Shown piece by piece: positions 51,998 to 63,492 of a DNA stretch of 64,000 nt; position 1 is the stretch's first letter; each line of letters opens with the position of its first letter. This DNA is from CAZJFH01 sp964545205 (GTDB lineage Bacteria; Pseudomonadota; Alphaproteobacteria; Rhodospirillales; Magnetospirillaceae): NCBI GenBank assembly GCA_964545205.1, contig CAZJFH010000001.1, positions 62,001-126,000 of the forward strand, given 5' to 3'. Position numbers and translations under genes: made by a program. Under the pieces are notes generated by a model. It was given only the letters and a program-made list of their open reading frames with translations, did no database searches and was not told the DNA's origin.

Positions 51998-52921
51998 TCA
52001 CAGCCCCAGGGGATGGGCGGGACCGAAACTGCCGGCCAGCATGGCCGAGGCCAGCGCCAGGATCGCCGCGCCGCCGGCCAGCGCCAGGCCGTGCCCGGCA
52101 TAGGTCAGCACCGAGACGTCGCGGGCGACGACCGCCAGCATCCAGCGCCGGGCCTTCACCGCCAGCAGCGCCAGCACCGCGACCGTCGCCGCGGTGCCGA
52201 GCGACATCGCCAGCACCGCCGCCAGGCCGGCCCATGCCAGCCCGAGCAGGTTGGCGAGCACCAGCACCAGCACCGCGCCGCTGCACGGCCGCAGGCCGAC
52301 GGACAGGATCACCGCCGCGGCGTCGCGCCGGTCGGCCGGGCGCGGCACGTGCCCGCAGCCGCAGGAAGGGTCGTGGGCGTGATCGTGTCCGCGGCGGTCG
52401 GCGCCGCGCCACGTCCGCACCAGGCCGCGGAGCGCCCGCGCCGCCAGCGCGGCGCCGAGCACCGCCAGCAGGCCGAAGCTGATCCGCTCGCTCCACGACA
52501 CCGCCGACTGCGCCTCGCGCGGCAGCCAGCCGCCGATCATGATCAACCCGTAGACGATCGCCACCGCCACCAGACCCTGAACCAGCGACGACGCGGCGGC
52601 CAGCCACAGCCCGCGGCCGACGCGATCCTCGTGGCTGAACAGATACGCCGTGATCACCGCCTTGCCGTGACCGGGACCGGCGGCATGGAACACGCCGTAG
52701 AGCAGACTCGCGCCGACCAGACCCCAGCCGGCGAGCCAGGCCCCGTCGCCCGACAGGCTGCGCAGCTGCGCGGCGAGTTCGCGGTGCATCGCGCGCTGCT
52801 GCTCGAACACCCAGACCACCGCCTGCTGCCACCACGACGGCCGCGACGCCGCCTCGGCGGCGCAGGCCTCGCCCGCCCAGACCAGCAGGGACAGCGCCGT
52901 CGCGACGGCTAGGAACCGCAC
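51998..52921 (-). CDS. NicO-family nickel/cobalt transporter
   Basis: 307 residues. An N-terminal signal-like helix, about six membrane segments, FHAAGPGHGKAVITAYL (the NicO HxxGxGH region), a His-rich loop (HDHAHDPSCGCGH) and VGLRPCSGAVLVLV. Such proteins export or import Ni/Co; the His loop suggests metal sensing at the cytoplasmic side. It overlaps the DUF1007 gene upstream, its usual partner. Confidence 0.9.
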   Translation of the reverse strand: MRFLAVATALSLLVWAGEACAAEAASRPSWWQQAVVWVFEQQRAMHRELAAQLRSLSGDGAWLAGWGLVGASLLYGVFHAAGPGHGKAVITAYLFSHEDRVGRGLWLAAASSLVQGLVAVAIVYGLIMIGGWLPREAQSAVSWSERISFGLLAVLGAALAARALRGLVRTWRGADRRGHDHAHDPSCGCGHVPRPADRRDAAAVILSVGLRPCSGAVLVLVLANLLGLAWAGLAAVLAMSLGTAATVAVLALLAVKARRWMLAVVARDVSVLTYAGHGLALAGGAAILALASAMLAGSFGPAHPLGL

Positions 52922-53556
52922 CGGATCTCCACCTTCTCGGCGAAATGGACGCCGAGCCCGTCGCCGGCCGACTGCGTGCGGTCGAGCGCCTGCGCCAGCA
53001 TCACCGCCTGCGGCTCGGGCGCCGGCGCGATCAGCCGCGGCCGGCAGTCGGCGGGGGCGCCCGACAGTCGCACCGGGTCCGGCGTTTCGGCGTGCAGGAT
53101 CTCGACGTAGTAGGTGGGGTCGTAGACCGCGTAGACGAAGCCGCCGGGGCCGACCGCGACCGGTTCCTTCAGCGGCACCAGGAACGTCGCCTCCAGCCGT
53201 CCGGCCCGCATCCGGGTCGAGGCCTCGGCCGCCGCGCCCAGGGCCAGGACCGCGCCGCCGGACTCGATGCGGGTGAAATAGTCGGCCTCGCCCAGCGAGC
53301 CCAGGTTCTCGTGCAGAAGTTCGACCAGCTTGTCCTGGTCCGGAGCGCCGTCGCCGTCGCCGTCGAAGCCCTCGGTGGCGAAGGCGGTGTAGAACTCGTC
53401 GAACAGCCAGGTCTGGCGCAGGCCGCTGACGCGGCCGTCGCCGTCGAACAGCACCTCGACCGAGAGATCGATCCAGCCGTGCGGATGCGCCCAGGCCGGC
53501 GCCGCCATCGCCAGCGCCGCCGTCACGGCCAGCGCGCCTGCGGCGTTCCGGATCAT
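52909..53556 (-). CDS. DUF1007 periplasmic protein, NicO partner
   Basis: 215 residues. Signal peptide (GALAVTAALAMAAPAWA) and the DUF1007 opening HPHGWIDLSVEVLFD, a possible metal-binding HPH. TWLFDEFYTAFA and YAVYDPTYYVEILH are family segments. Found next to NicO permeases (established), so probably a periplasmic metal-handling partner. Its ATG overlaps the glpX stop. Confidence 0.88.
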   Translation of the reverse strand: MIRNAAGALAVTAALAMAAPAWAHPHGWIDLSVEVLFDGDGRVSGLRQTWLFDEFYTAFATEGFDGDGDGAPDQDKLVELLHENLGSLGEADYFTRIESGGAVLALGAAAEASTRMRAGRLEATFLVPLKEPVAVGPGGFVYAVYDPTYYVEILHAETPDPVRLSGAPADCRPRLIAPAPEPQAVMLAQALDRTQSAGDGLGVHFAEKVEIRCGS

Positions 53557-54509
53557 CAGCCGCCGTTCTTGCGCGCGAAATTGTGGCGCGAGGTGATGGT
53601 CCGCACCGTGCCGGTCTTCGAGCGCATGACCAGCGAGTTGGTCAACGCGCCGCCGGCGCGCCGCCGCACGCCCTGGACGATGAAGCCGTCGGTGACGCCG
53701 GTCAGGGCCATCATCACCGGTCCGCGGACCATGTCCTCGATCGCGTATTTGCGGCCGAAGTCCTCGATGCCGCAGGCGCGGGCCAGGGCGCGGTCGTCCT
53801 CGCCGCGGATGACCAGCCGGCCCTGCATGCGCCCGCCCAGGCAGCGCAGCGCGGCGGCGGCCAGGATGCCCTGGGGCGCGCCGCCCCAGCCCATGTAGGC
53901 GTCGATGACGGTCTCCTCCATCGCGGTGGCGACGACGCCCGAGACGTCGCCGTCCGAGATCAGCATCACCCGGGCGCCGGCGTCGCGGACGCGGCCGATC
54001 AGCTCGTCGTGGCGCGGCCGGTCGAGGATGCAGACCATCAGGTCGGCGACGCGCGCGCCCTTGGCCTCGGCGATGGCGGCCAGGTTGTCCTCGGGCGAGC
54101 GGTCGAGGTCGATCACCTCGGCGGGCAGATGGCCGCCGATCGCGATCTTCTCCATGTAGACGTCGGGCACGCGCAGGAACGCCTCCTGCTCGCCGAAGGC
54201 CACCACCGACAGGGCGTTGTAGCCGCATTTCGCGGCGATGGTGGTGCCCTCCAGCGCGTCGAGGGCGATCGAGACCTTGGGACCGCCGGTGCCCAGGGTC
54301 TGGCCGAGATGCAGCAGCGGCTCGTCGCCGCTCTCCTCCTCGCCGATGACCACGGTGCCGTCGACCTGCAGTTCGTTGAGCGTGCGGTGCATCGCCTCGA
54401 CCGCGGCGCGATCGGCCGCCCGCTCGTCGCCGAGCCCGACGAAGCGCGCCGCCGCCAGTGCCGCCGCCTCTGTGATCCGCACCGCCTCGAGCGCCAGGTT
54501 GCGGTCCAT
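53556..54509 (-). CDS. glpX: Class II fructose-1,6-bisphosphatase
   Basis: 317 residues. VGLGDERAADRAAVEAM, VIGEEESGDEPLLHLGQ, ALDALEGTTIAAKCGYNALSV and MGWGGAPQGILAAAALRC are GlpX hallmarks with the metal-binding acidic residues. Gluconeogenesis and, in some, sedoheptulose bisphosphatase. One base separates it from the hom stop, so it is in the same operon. Confidence 0.96.
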   Translation of the reverse strand: MDRNLALEAVRITEAAALAAARFVGLGDERAADRAAVEAMHRTLNELQVDGTVVIGEEESGDEPLLHLGQTLGTGGPKVSIALDALEGTTIAAKCGYNALSVVAFGEQEAFLRVPDVYMEKIAIGGHLPAEVIDLDRSPEDNLAAIAEAKGARVADLMVCILDRPRHDELIGRVRDAGARVMLISDGDVSGVVATAMEETVIDAYMGWGGAPQGILAAAALRCLGGRMQGRLVIRGEDDRALARACGIEDFGRKYAIEDMVRGPVMMALTGVTDGFIVQGVRRRAGGALTNSLVMRSKTGTVRTITSRHNFARKNGG

Positions 54510-54510
54510 C

Positions 54511-55799
54511 TCAGAGCGCCTCGATCCGGATCAGGCACACCGGCTCGACCACCGCGTCCAGCGCGTTGATGCGCGCCACGGCGCGGGCCATCGCCGCTTC
54601 CCGGGTCTCGTGCAGGGTCATCACCACCGGCACCGTGCCGCCCGGTTCGCGGCCGCGCTGGAGCACCGATTCCATCGACACCTCCTCCTCGGCCAGGGCG
54701 CGGGCGATCTCGGCGAAGACGCCGGGCCGGTCGAGCACCATCATCCTGATATAGTAGGCGCCGCGGTGGGATTCCATCGGCGCCTTGGCCTGGGCGCGCA
54801 GGCGGCCGGCCGGCACGCCGAAGGTGAAGTTTCGCCGGCCGCAGGCGACGTCCATCAGGTCGGCGACCACCGCCGAGGCGGTCGGCCCGGCGCCGGCGCC
54901 GCGGCCCTCGTAGACCGAGCGGCCGACATGGTCGCCCTCGACGATGACCGCGTTGAAGACGCCGTCGACGGTGGCGATCGGCGAGGCCGCCGGCACCATG
55001 CACGGATGCACGCGCTGCTCCAGCCCGGCCTCGGTCAGGCGGGCGATGCCCAGCAGCTTGATGCGGTAGCCGAGCTGGTCGGCGTACTGGATGTCGAGCG
55101 CCGAGACCTGGCGGATGCCTTCGATGTGGACGGCGCCGAAGTCGACCGGCGCCCCGAAGCCGACGCTGGCCAGGATCGCCAGCTTGTGGGCGGCGTCGAT
55201 GCCGTCGACGTCGAAGCTCGGATCGGCCTCGGCATAGCCCAGCGCCTGCGCCTCGGCCAGCACCTCGGCGAATTCGCGCCCGGTCTCGCGCATCTGGGTC
55301 AGGATGTAGTTGCAGGTGCCGTTCAGGATGCCGACCACCCGCTCGATGCGGTTGGCGGCCAGGCCCTCGCGCAGCGCCTTGATGATCGGGATGCCGCCGG
55401 CCACCGCCGCCTCGTAGGCCAGCGCGACGCCGCGCTCCTCGGCCGCGGCGGCCAGGGCGGTGCCGTGATGGGCGATCAGCGCCTTGTTGGCGGTCACCAC
55501 GTGGCGGCCGTTGGCGATCGCCGCCTCGCAGACGGCGCGGGCGACGCCGTCCGCGCCGCCGATCAGCTCGACGACGACGTCGACGTCGGCGCCGGCGGCC
55601 ATCGCCACCGGATCCTCGTACCAGTGCAGGCCGTCCAGGGCGACGCCGCGGTCGCGGCCGCGGTCGCGGGCCGACACCGCGGTCACGGCCACGGCGCGGC
55701 CGGTGCGGGCCTCGACGAGTTCGGCCTGGTCGCGCAACAGCTTGAGCGTGCCGGCTCCGACCGTGCCGAGACCGGCGATGGCGATCTTGAGCGGCTTGT

Positions 55800-55803
<4 letters not shown>
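54511..55803 (-). CDS. hom: Homoserine dehydrogenase
   Basis: 430 residues, GTG start overlapping the aminotransferase stop. NAD(P)-binding GLGTVGAGTLKLL, catalytic LNGTCNYILTQM and FDVDGIDAAHKLAILA, and a C-terminal ACT domain (YYIRMMVLDRPGVFAEIARAL) for feedback control, usually by threonine. Third step from aspartate to threonine, methionine and isoleucine. Confidence 0.96.
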
Positions 55804-57029
<1,226 letters not shown>

Positions 57030-57111
57030 TCCCGAACGCCCGTTGCATGAAGCCGTTCAAGCCCGCCGGCACGGCGGGCGCGCAGGGCCCGATTCTCTAT
57101 CGCGGCCCGGT

Positions 57112-58365
57112 TCAGTAATCGAGATAAATCTCGGTCGTGCCGTCGCCCTCGCCGGTTTCGCCGGTGGTGGCGACGATGCGCCCGGCCGGCACCCCCATGC
57201 GCTGCAGCGCCTGCGCGATGGCGTCGGCGCGGCGGATGGCGGCGTCGAGTTCCTCGACCATCGCCCTGACCGGATCGAGCTGGCGCGAGGCGCCGGTGCC
57301 GGAGGCGACGATGCGGACCCGCGCCCCCGACGAGCGCTGCAGCCCGGCGATCTCCTCGAGCTGGGCGATGTCGCCGGCGCCCAGGCGCGCGCCGCTGCCG
57401 GCGAAGGTCAGGCGGCCGACCATGTCGGACGAGCCCGGCGGGTGAACCGCCGCGGGCGTCGGCGCCAACGGCTGCGATTCGCGCGGCGAGCGGAACAGCG
57501 TCACCGGCACCACCTGCTGCGGCGGCGCGGCGTCCTGGCGCGCCGATTCGGCCAGCCGGCGGCGATAGTGCTCGTCCAGCGAGGCCGGGGCGGCGACGGG
57601 CGCGGGCGCGGCGGCAGCCGGGGCCGGCGCGGCGGCGGCCTGGGCCGGCGGCGCGCTCGGCGCGGCGGCGGCGGGCAGCGGCGTGGCGACCGGAACCGGA
57701 ACCGCGGCCGGCGGCACCGGAGTCGGGACCGGCGTCGAAGGCGGAATCCGTGCCACGGCGGGAGCGGCGGCGGGCGCCGGAGCGGGCGTCGGCGCCACGG
57801 CCGTTGCCGGCGCGGGCGTCGGCGCCACGGCCGTCGCCGGGGTGATCGGCGCCGGCGTCGCGGCCGCCGTCGCCGGAGCGGGCGCCCGTTGCGGAGCCGA
57901 AATCGGCGCCGGCGTCGGAGCCGGGGCGGCCGTCGGAGCGACGCCCTCGGCGGCGGGCGGGCGCGGCGCCAGCGGCCGGGTCGGCGTGCCGCGCCGGTTC
58001 ACCTTCTGCTCGGTGTAGCGGGCGTTGTCGCGATCGGCGGCCAGGCCTTCCATGATGTCGGCGCGCTCGGCGGGCGACAGCACCCGCGGGCGCTCCGGCA
58101 CCTCGTTGACGCTGGGGAACGCGCCGCCGACCTCGCGCGCCTCGGCCTCGGCCGCGGCCTCGCTCTCGGGCGTGCCCGCGACCCAGTCGGCGGCGCCGCG
58201 GTACCACTCCACCGGGTTCATCGCATCGGGCACGGACGAGCAGCCGGCCAGCAACACCGACGAGAGTATGAGGCTCCCTGCCGAAAGGCAGGCTTGCAGA
58301 CTCGCGCGCCGGCGTGTCTTCTGCGCCGGTTCGGCAGCGAAGGCGCCGCGGATTCGAACTTTCAT
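57112..58365 (-). CDS. Lipoprotein with Pro/Ala-rich linker and OmpA-like end
   Basis: 417 residues. The lipobox LLAGC follows a hydrophobic stretch (LILSSVLLAGC). Residues about 135-280 are a Pro/Ala/Val repeat linker (PTPAPATAVA, PAPAAAPAVA and similar). The C-terminus has an OmpA-C-like peptidoglycan-binding fold (LTFAGSGARLGAGDIAQLEEIA, RADAIAQALQRMGVPAGRI). It would tether outer membrane and wall. The linker encodes many near-repeat codons. Confidence 0.8.
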   Translation of the reverse strand: MKVRIRGAFAAEPAQKTRRRASLQACLSAGSLILSSVLLAGCSSVPDAMNPVEWYRGAADWVAGTPESEAAAEAEAREVGGAFPSVNEVPERPRVLSPAERADIMEGLAADRDNARYTEQKVNRRGTPTRPLAPRPPAAEGVAPTAAPAPTPAPISAPQRAPAPATAAATPAPITPATAVAPTPAPATAVAPTPAPAPAAAPAVARIPPSTPVPTPVPPAAVPVPVATPLPAAAAPSAPPAQAAAAPAPAAAAPAPVAAPASLDEHYRRRLAESARQDAAPPQQVVPVTLFRSPRESQPLAPTPAAVHPPGSSDMVGRLTFAGSGARLGAGDIAQLEEIAGLQRSSGARVRIVASGTGASRQLDPVRAMVEELDAAIRRADAIAQALQRMGVPAGRIVATTGETGEGDGTTEIYLDY

Positions 58366-58548
58366 TCGACTTTGCCTATGTTTCCGCCAAACTGCTGTTT
58401 AACAGGGGAGCGGCCGAAAGTATATAGGGCTATGGCAAATGGGCTCGGAACCGGACGGCACCGGCCGTCACGGCAGAACAAGCATTGCGCCCCGACGAAC
58501 GGAGGCGCGAGCGAGCCCAGCCGGGTTTCACGCGGAAGGACAGCAAGG

Positions 58549-60345
58549 ATGAATCAAGAGAGCCCCGCCAACGTCAAGCTGGTCGATCCGGCGGAACTGT
58601 CGAAGGCGATGACCAACATCGCCGAACGCAGCCAGCGCGTGGTCACCGAATTCCTGGCCCGCCAGGCCAGCGAAAGCGGCATGGGGATGGCCGATCCACT
58701 GCATATCGGCAACGCCTTCATCGAGATGACGGCGAAGATGATGAGCGACCCCGCCAAGCTGATGGAAGCGCAGCTCACGCTTTGGCAGGACTACATGACC
58801 CTGTGGCAGAACACGGCGCAGCGCATGATGGGCGCGGACACCCGCCCCTTCGTCGAGCCCGACCGTGGCGACCGCCGGTTCAAGGACGAACTGTGGCAGG
58901 ACAACGAGGTCTTCGACTTCATCAAGCAGTCCTACCTGCTCACCGCCCGCTGGATGCAGGGGGTGGTCACCAACGTCGAGGGCCTCGACGACAAGACCGC
59001 GAAGAAGGTCGATTTCTACACCCGCCAGTTCGTCGACGCGATGGCGCCGTCCAACTTCGTCCTGACCAATCCCGAGGTCCTGCGCGCCACCATCGAGAGC
59101 GGCGGCGAGAACCTGCTCAAGGGCCTGAACAACCTGCTCGAGGACCTCGAGCGCGGCAAGGGCCAGCTCAACATCCGCATGACCGATCTCGAGGCGTTCA
59201 AGATCGGCGAGAACATCGCGGTGACCCCCGGCAAGGTGGTCTTCCAGACCGACCTGATGCAGCTCATCCAGTATTCGCCGAGCACCGACACGGTGGCCAA
59301 GACGCCGCTGATGATCATTCCGCCGTGGATCAACAAGTACTACATTCTCGACCTGCGGCCGAAGAACTCGTACATCAAGTGGTGCGTCGACCAGGGCCAC
59401 ACCGTCTTCGTGCTGTCTTGGGTCAATCCCGACGAGCATCTGGCGACCAAGAGCTTCGAGGACTACATGCGCGAGGGCCCGCTGGCCGCCCTCGACGCCA
59501 TCGCCAAGGCCACCGGCGAGAAGAAGATCAACGCCGTCGGCTACTGCCTGGGCGGCACGCTGCTGGCGACGACGCTCGCCTACATGGCGGCCAAGAACGA
59601 CGACCGCATCACCTCGGCGACCTTCCTGACGACCATGACCGACTTCGCCGAGGCCGGCGAGCTCGGCGTGTTCATCGACGAGGAACAGCTCGCCGCGCTG
59701 GAAGAGCGCATGAACGCCCGCGGCTATCTCGACGGCAGCGAGATGGCGACCACCTTCAACATGCTGCGCGCCAACGACCTGATCTGGTCGTTCGTGGTCA
59801 ACAACTACCTGCTGGGCAAGGATCCGTTCCCGTTCGACCTGCTGTACTGGAACAGCGACTCGACGCGGATGCCGGCGGCCATGCACAGCTTCTACCTGCG
59901 CCGGATGTACCAGGAGAACAAGCTGGTGGAGCCGGGCGGCATCGAGATCGCCGGCGTGCCGATCGACCTGCGCAAGATCAAGGTGCCGTGCTACTTCCTG
60001 TCGACCCGCGAGGACCACATCGCGCCGTGGAAGAGCACCTATGCCGCGACCCAGGTGTTCTCGGGGCCGGTGAAGTTCGTGCTGTCGGCCTCGGGCCACA
60101 TCGCCGGCGTCGTCAATCCGCCGGCCGCCGGCAAGTACTGCTTCTGGACCAACGCCAAGCAGCCGAAGAAGCCGGACGCCTGGCTCGAAGGCGCCAAGCA
60201 GGAGGACGGCTCGTGGTGGCCGGACTGGCAGAAGTGGGTCGCCAGGCACGCCGGCGAGCAGATCCCGGCCCGCAAGCCGGGCGACGGCGACCTGCAGCCG
60301 CTCGAGGACGCCCCCGGCAGCTACGTCAAGGTCCGCCTGGGCTGA
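58549..60345 (+). CDS. phaC: Class I polyhydroxyalkanoate synthase PhaC
   Basis: 598 residues. The lipase-like box is GYCLGGT with nucleophile Cys333. The acid is in STREDHIAP and the base His in SASGHIAGVVNPP. PWINKYYILDLRPKNS and FVLSWVNPDE are class I signatures. Makes poly-3-hydroxybutyrate from hydroxyacyl-CoA. phaA and phaB are not in the window. AGGACAGCAAGG precedes the ATG. Confidence 0.97.
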   Translation: MNQESPANVKLVDPAELSKAMTNIAERSQRVVTEFLARQASESGMGMADPLHIGNAFIEMTAKMMSDPAKLMEAQLTLWQDYMTLWQNTAQRMMGADTRPFVEPDRGDRRFKDELWQDNEVFDFIKQSYLLTARWMQGVVTNVEGLDDKTAKKVDFYTRQFVDAMAPSNFVLTNPEVLRATIESGGENLLKGLNNLLEDLERGKGQLNIRMTDLEAFKIGENIAVTPGKVVFQTDLMQLIQYSPSTDTVAKTPLMIIPPWINKYYILDLRPKNSYIKWCVDQGHTVFVLSWVNPDEHLATKSFEDYMREGPLAALDAIAKATGEKKINAVGYCLGGTLLATTLAYMAAKNDDRITSATFLTTMTDFAEAGELGVFIDEEQLAALEERMNARGYLDGSEMATTFNMLRANDLIWSFVVNNYLLGKDPFPFDLLYWNSDSTRMPAAMHSFYLRRMYQENKLVEPGGIEIAGVPIDLRKIKVPCYFLSTREDHIAPWKSTYAATQVFSGPVKFVLSASGHIAGVVNPPAAGKYCFWTNAKQPKKPDAWLEGAKQEDGSWWPDWQKWVARHAGEQIPARKPGDGDLQPLEDAPGSYVKVRLG

Positions 60346-60366
60346 GGCGGACGCATCTCGCGACGG

Positions 60367-60389
60367 CCCTCCCCCTCGGTGGGGGAGGG
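60367..60389 (+). terminator. GC hairpin after phaC (terminator or repeat fragment)
   Basis: CCCTCCCCCTCGGTGGGGGAGGG (three overlapping parts: CCCTCCCCC, TCGGT, GGGGGAGGG) is a perfect nine-base stem 21 bases past the phaC stop. It lacks a long T-run and resembles the outer arms of the repeats at 25.6 and 32.2 kb. Confidence 0.5.
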
Positions 60390-60478
60390 TTCGGCGGGTG
60401 TGCCGGAATCGCGGTGCCGCGCGGCGCAAGGTCTGGCCGCGCCCGGTCGCGTGCCGTCCCGTACACGCCCGCAATCCT

Positions 60479-61069
60479 TCAGAACGTCGGCGGCGTGTTC
60501 ACCCACAGCACCCGCGCGACGGAGGTGCCGCTGTTGCGATAGCCGTGCGGCTGGTCCGAGCGGAAATGGAACGAGTCGCCGGCCTTCAACGTGAAGGTCC
60601 GTTCGCCGACCAGCAACTCCAGGCAGCCCTCGACCACGTAGCCGACCTCCTCGCCGGCGTGCTCGATGGTGCCGTCGGTGGCGCCGCCGGGCTCGACGAC
60701 GTGGAGCGTCGCCTGCATCAGCGCGCTGCCGGCCCCCGGCATCAGATTCTCGAGCGTGATGCCGTCGCCCTGCAGGTCGCCCTGGGCGCTGATGCGCAAC
60801 CGTTCGGCCGGCCGCACCACCACGTCGCCTTCGGGACTGTCCTCCTTGAAAAGCTGCGAGACGTTGGCTTCCAGAGCCGCCACGAGACGGTGGAGGATGC
60901 GGATCGACGGCCGCACCTTGTCGTTCTCGATCTTCGACAACAGGCTCTCCGAGCAACCGACCCGATCGGCCAGCTCCATCAGCGTCAAGCCTTTCACCCG
61001 CCGCCAGTGCCGCAGTTTGCGCCCGACGTCCACCTGCTGCGCCCGAACCTGCTCCGCTTGATCGTCCAT
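60479..61069 (-). CDS. Xre-family regulator with cupin sensor domain
   Basis: 196 residues. An N-terminal helix-turn-helix (LRHWRRVKGLTLMELADRVG, SESLLSKIENDKVRPSI) is followed by a cupin barrel (HAGEEVGYVVEGCLELLVGE, LKAGDSFHFRSDQPHGYRN). This domain pair is that of PuuR/SutR-like regulators of amine or amino-acid metabolism. GGAGAG favours the ATG at 61069 over a GTG at 61078. No likely target operon is adjacent. Confidence 0.92.
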   Translation of the reverse strand: MDDQAEQVRAQQVDVGRKLRHWRRVKGLTLMELADRVGCSESLLSKIENDKVRPSIRILHRLVAALEANVSQLFKEDSPEGDVVVRPAERLRISAQGDLQGDGITLENLMPGAGSALMQATLHVVEPGGATDGTIEHAGEEVGYVVEGCLELLVGERTFTLKAGDSFHFRSDQPHGYRNSGTSVARVLWVNTPPTF

Positions 61070-61282
61070 AGTCGACACTCTCCCCTCTCCCCGGCAGAGA
61101 TAGCATTTAACTTTCGATCAATTCAATCAGTTTGGGCGGGGGCGGCGCGTCCCAGAATAGGCAACCCGTATGGCGTTCGAGGGGCCCCGCGGGCGGATCC
61201 GGGGCGGTGCCGGGCGTTCGGCCGCCCGGGCGACGAAAGAGGCGGTTGACGCCTGCGCCGCCGCGCCTCACCTTCGGCACGG

Positions 61283-61843
61283 ATGACCGTCTCGACCGAT
61301 CTGTGGGTGTTCGGCTACGGCTCGCTGATGTGGCGGCCCGGCTTCGAGGCCGCGGAGGCGCGCCCGGCGCTTCTGCATGGCTGGCACCGCTCGTTCTGCG
61401 TCTATTCGCGGCATTACCGCGGCACGCCGGAACGGCCCGGCCTGGTGCTGGGGCTGAACCGCGGCGGGTCGTGCCGCGGCCTCGCCCTGCGCGTGCACGC
61501 GCCCCAGGCCGAGGCGGTGATCGATTACCTGAACGAGCGCGAGCTGGTGAACTACGCCTATGTCGCCCGCGACGTCGCCGTCACCCTGGACGACGGCCGC
61601 CGGGTCGGCTGCTACACCTTCGTCGCCGACCCGCACCACCGGCTCTACGCCGGCGACCTCGGCATCGAGCAGACGGCTGCGATCGTGATGGAGGCCGAGG
61701 GCCGCGCCGGCCTCAACCGCGACTACCTGATCAACACCGTGCGCCAGCTCGAAACGCACGGCTTCGCCGACCGGCACCTGCACGCGCTGCTGAGAACGGT
61801 CGAGCGGATGACCGGCGAGATCGAGCGCGGCAGCGGCATCTGA
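61283..61843 (+). CDS. ChaC-like gamma-glutamylcyclotransferase
   Basis: 186 residues. LWVFGYGSLMWRPGF is the substrate-binding opening. The catalytic Glu is in YLNERELVNYAY. Family members cleave glutathione to 5-oxoproline and Cys-Gly. Stands alone; the gap upstream (61079-61282) is GC-rich with no gene. Confidence 0.93.
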   Translation: MTVSTDLWVFGYGSLMWRPGFEAAEARPALLHGWHRSFCVYSRHYRGTPERPGLVLGLNRGGSCRGLALRVHAPQAEAVIDYLNERELVNYAYVARDVAVTLDDGRRVGCYTFVADPHHRLYAGDLGIEQTAAIVMEAEGRAGLNRDYLINTVRQLETHGFADRHLHALLRTVERMTGEIERGSGI

Positions 61844-61894
61844 GACCGGCCCGCGCGTTCGCCCTTTGGCGGAGCAGGCTTCGGGCGCGACGCC

Positions 61895-63397
61895 TCAGCT
61901 CCCCTTTCGCGCCAGATCCTTCACCGCCGGCCCCTGCAGCACCGTGCCGTCGATGCCGAAGCGCGAGCCGTGGCAGGGGCAGTCCCAGCTCCGTTCGCCC
62001 TCGTTCCACGACACGACGCAGCCCATGTGCGTGCAGACCGGCGAGACGACGTGCAGGGCGCCCCGCGGGTCGCGGAAGGCGGCGACGTCGTCGCCGTCCA
62101 TGCGCACGATCCCGCCCTGGCCCGGACCGAGCTGCTCGACCGGCATCGAGGCCTTGCCGCCGAGCCGTTCCTTGACCCACTCCTTGGCGATGTGGACGTT
62201 CTCCTGGATCAGCTCGGCCCCGGTGACCGACGGCTTGACGCGCTGGGCGTCGAACAGCGACGCCCAGGGATTGCGCCGGCCGAGGATGTCGTCGGCCAGG
62301 ATCATCGCCGCCGCCGTGCCGTTGGTGAAGCCCCAGGCGCTGAAGCCGGTGGCGACGCGGACGTGGCGCGACAGCGGGTGCAGGGCGCCGACATAGGGCA
62401 CGCGGTCGACGGCGTAATAGTCCTGGTTGCCCCAGCGGTATTGCACCGCGCCCACCGCGAAGCGGCCGCGCACCCAGGCCTCGAGCTCGGCGAACTTGGC
62501 GAGCGTGTCGGCATGGCCGGTCTTGAACGCCTCGCCGACGGCGATCAGCAAGTGCCCGCCGCCGGCCGGGGCGGTGCGCACCGATCGGGTCGGCGCGTCG
62601 GCCGAGATGAACATGCCGTCCAGCGGCGCCTCGGCCTCGAAGGCCAGGCAGACGTGACGCTTCGGCAGCGCCTTGGCGAAGAACCCGCCGCGGTCGAGGA
62701 TCGGCAGGTTGGTGGCGACGATCACGTCGGCCGCCTGCAGGCTGCCGCGATCGGTGTCGATCCGGCACGGCGCGCCCTCGTCGACGTCGAGCACGCGGGT
62801 GTTCTCGAACACCTGGACCTCGCGCGCCAGGCCTTGCGCGTACTTGACCGGGTGGAACTGCGCCTGGTCGTCGAAGCGCACCGCGCCCTCGACCGCGAAC
62901 GGCAGCGGCGCGACGTCGTCGAAGGCGGCCGGCAGCCCCAGGCGGCGGGCGATCTCGACCTCCTGCTTCAGCGCCTGCAGGTCGGATTCGTCCTCGCTCC
63001 AGACATAGGCCGCCTTGTGCGCCCAGTCGCAGTCGATGGCGCGGTCGCGCACCTGGGCGGCGATCCAGTCGAAGCCGGCGCGGTTGGCCTCGGCATAGGC
63101 GCGGGCGCCGTCCTCGCCGAAACTGCGCGCCAGCTCGGCGTAGATCAGCCCGTGCTGGGTGGTGACCTTGGCGGTCGAGCCGCCGGTGACGCCGCGGCCG
63201 ATCCGTTTGGCCTCGACGACCGCGACCTTGCGGCCGGCACGCGCCAGCAGCACCGCCGCGGTAAGCCCGACGACGCCGGCGCCGATCACCGCCACGTCGA
63301 CCTCCAGGTTCGACGGCAATGGCGGCCGGTCGCTGGCCGGGGCGGTGCCGTTCCAACAGGTTTCCGGCCGTCCGGGCAGGTCGTCGTAGCGGCTCAT
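61895..63397 (-). CDS. FAD-dependent oxidoreductase with C-terminal Rieske domain
   Basis: 500 residues. DAO-type FAD binding (VAVIGAGVVGLTAAVLLARAG, residues about 35-55), DADAG-type middle, and a Rieske [2Fe-2S] domain at the end with CTHMGC and CPCHGS. Strong AAGGAGG before the ATG decides the start. This fusion is common in soil bacteria; the substrate (an amine or amino acid) is not known. Divergent from the EamA gene. Confidence 0.92.
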   Translation of the reverse strand: MSRYDDLPGRPETCWNGTAPASDRPPLPSNLEVDVAVIGAGVVGLTAAVLLARAGRKVAVVEAKRIGRGVTGGSTAKVTTQHGLIYAELARSFGEDGARAYAEANRAGFDWIAAQVRDRAIDCDWAHKAAYVWSEDESDLQALKQEVEIARRLGLPAAFDDVAPLPFAVEGAVRFDDQAQFHPVKYAQGLAREVQVFENTRVLDVDEGAPCRIDTDRGSLQAADVIVATNLPILDRGGFFAKALPKRHVCLAFEAEAPLDGMFISADAPTRSVRTAPAGGGHLLIAVGEAFKTGHADTLAKFAELEAWVRGRFAVGAVQYRWGNQDYYAVDRVPYVGALHPLSRHVRVATGFSAWGFTNGTAAAMILADDILGRRNPWASLFDAQRVKPSVTGAELIQENVHIAKEWVKERLGGKASMPVEQLGPGQGGIVRMDGDDVAAFRDPRGALHVVSPVCTHMGCVVSWNEGERSWDCPCHGSRFGIDGTVLQGPAVKDLARKGS

Positions 63398-63492
63398 GCA
63401 CACCTCCTTCGCTGTTTCCCAACAACAGCCGGGCAGGACCGCTTGTTCGCCATAAACCTCCGTATGGCTGTCGCGTTCAAGCGCGTTGAGGC

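Noticed and set aside
57700..57990. Repetitive stretch that could suggest a CRISPR or tandem array
   Set aside because: It is the Pro/Ala linker of the lipoprotein gene; units are irregular codon-level repeats with no spacers.
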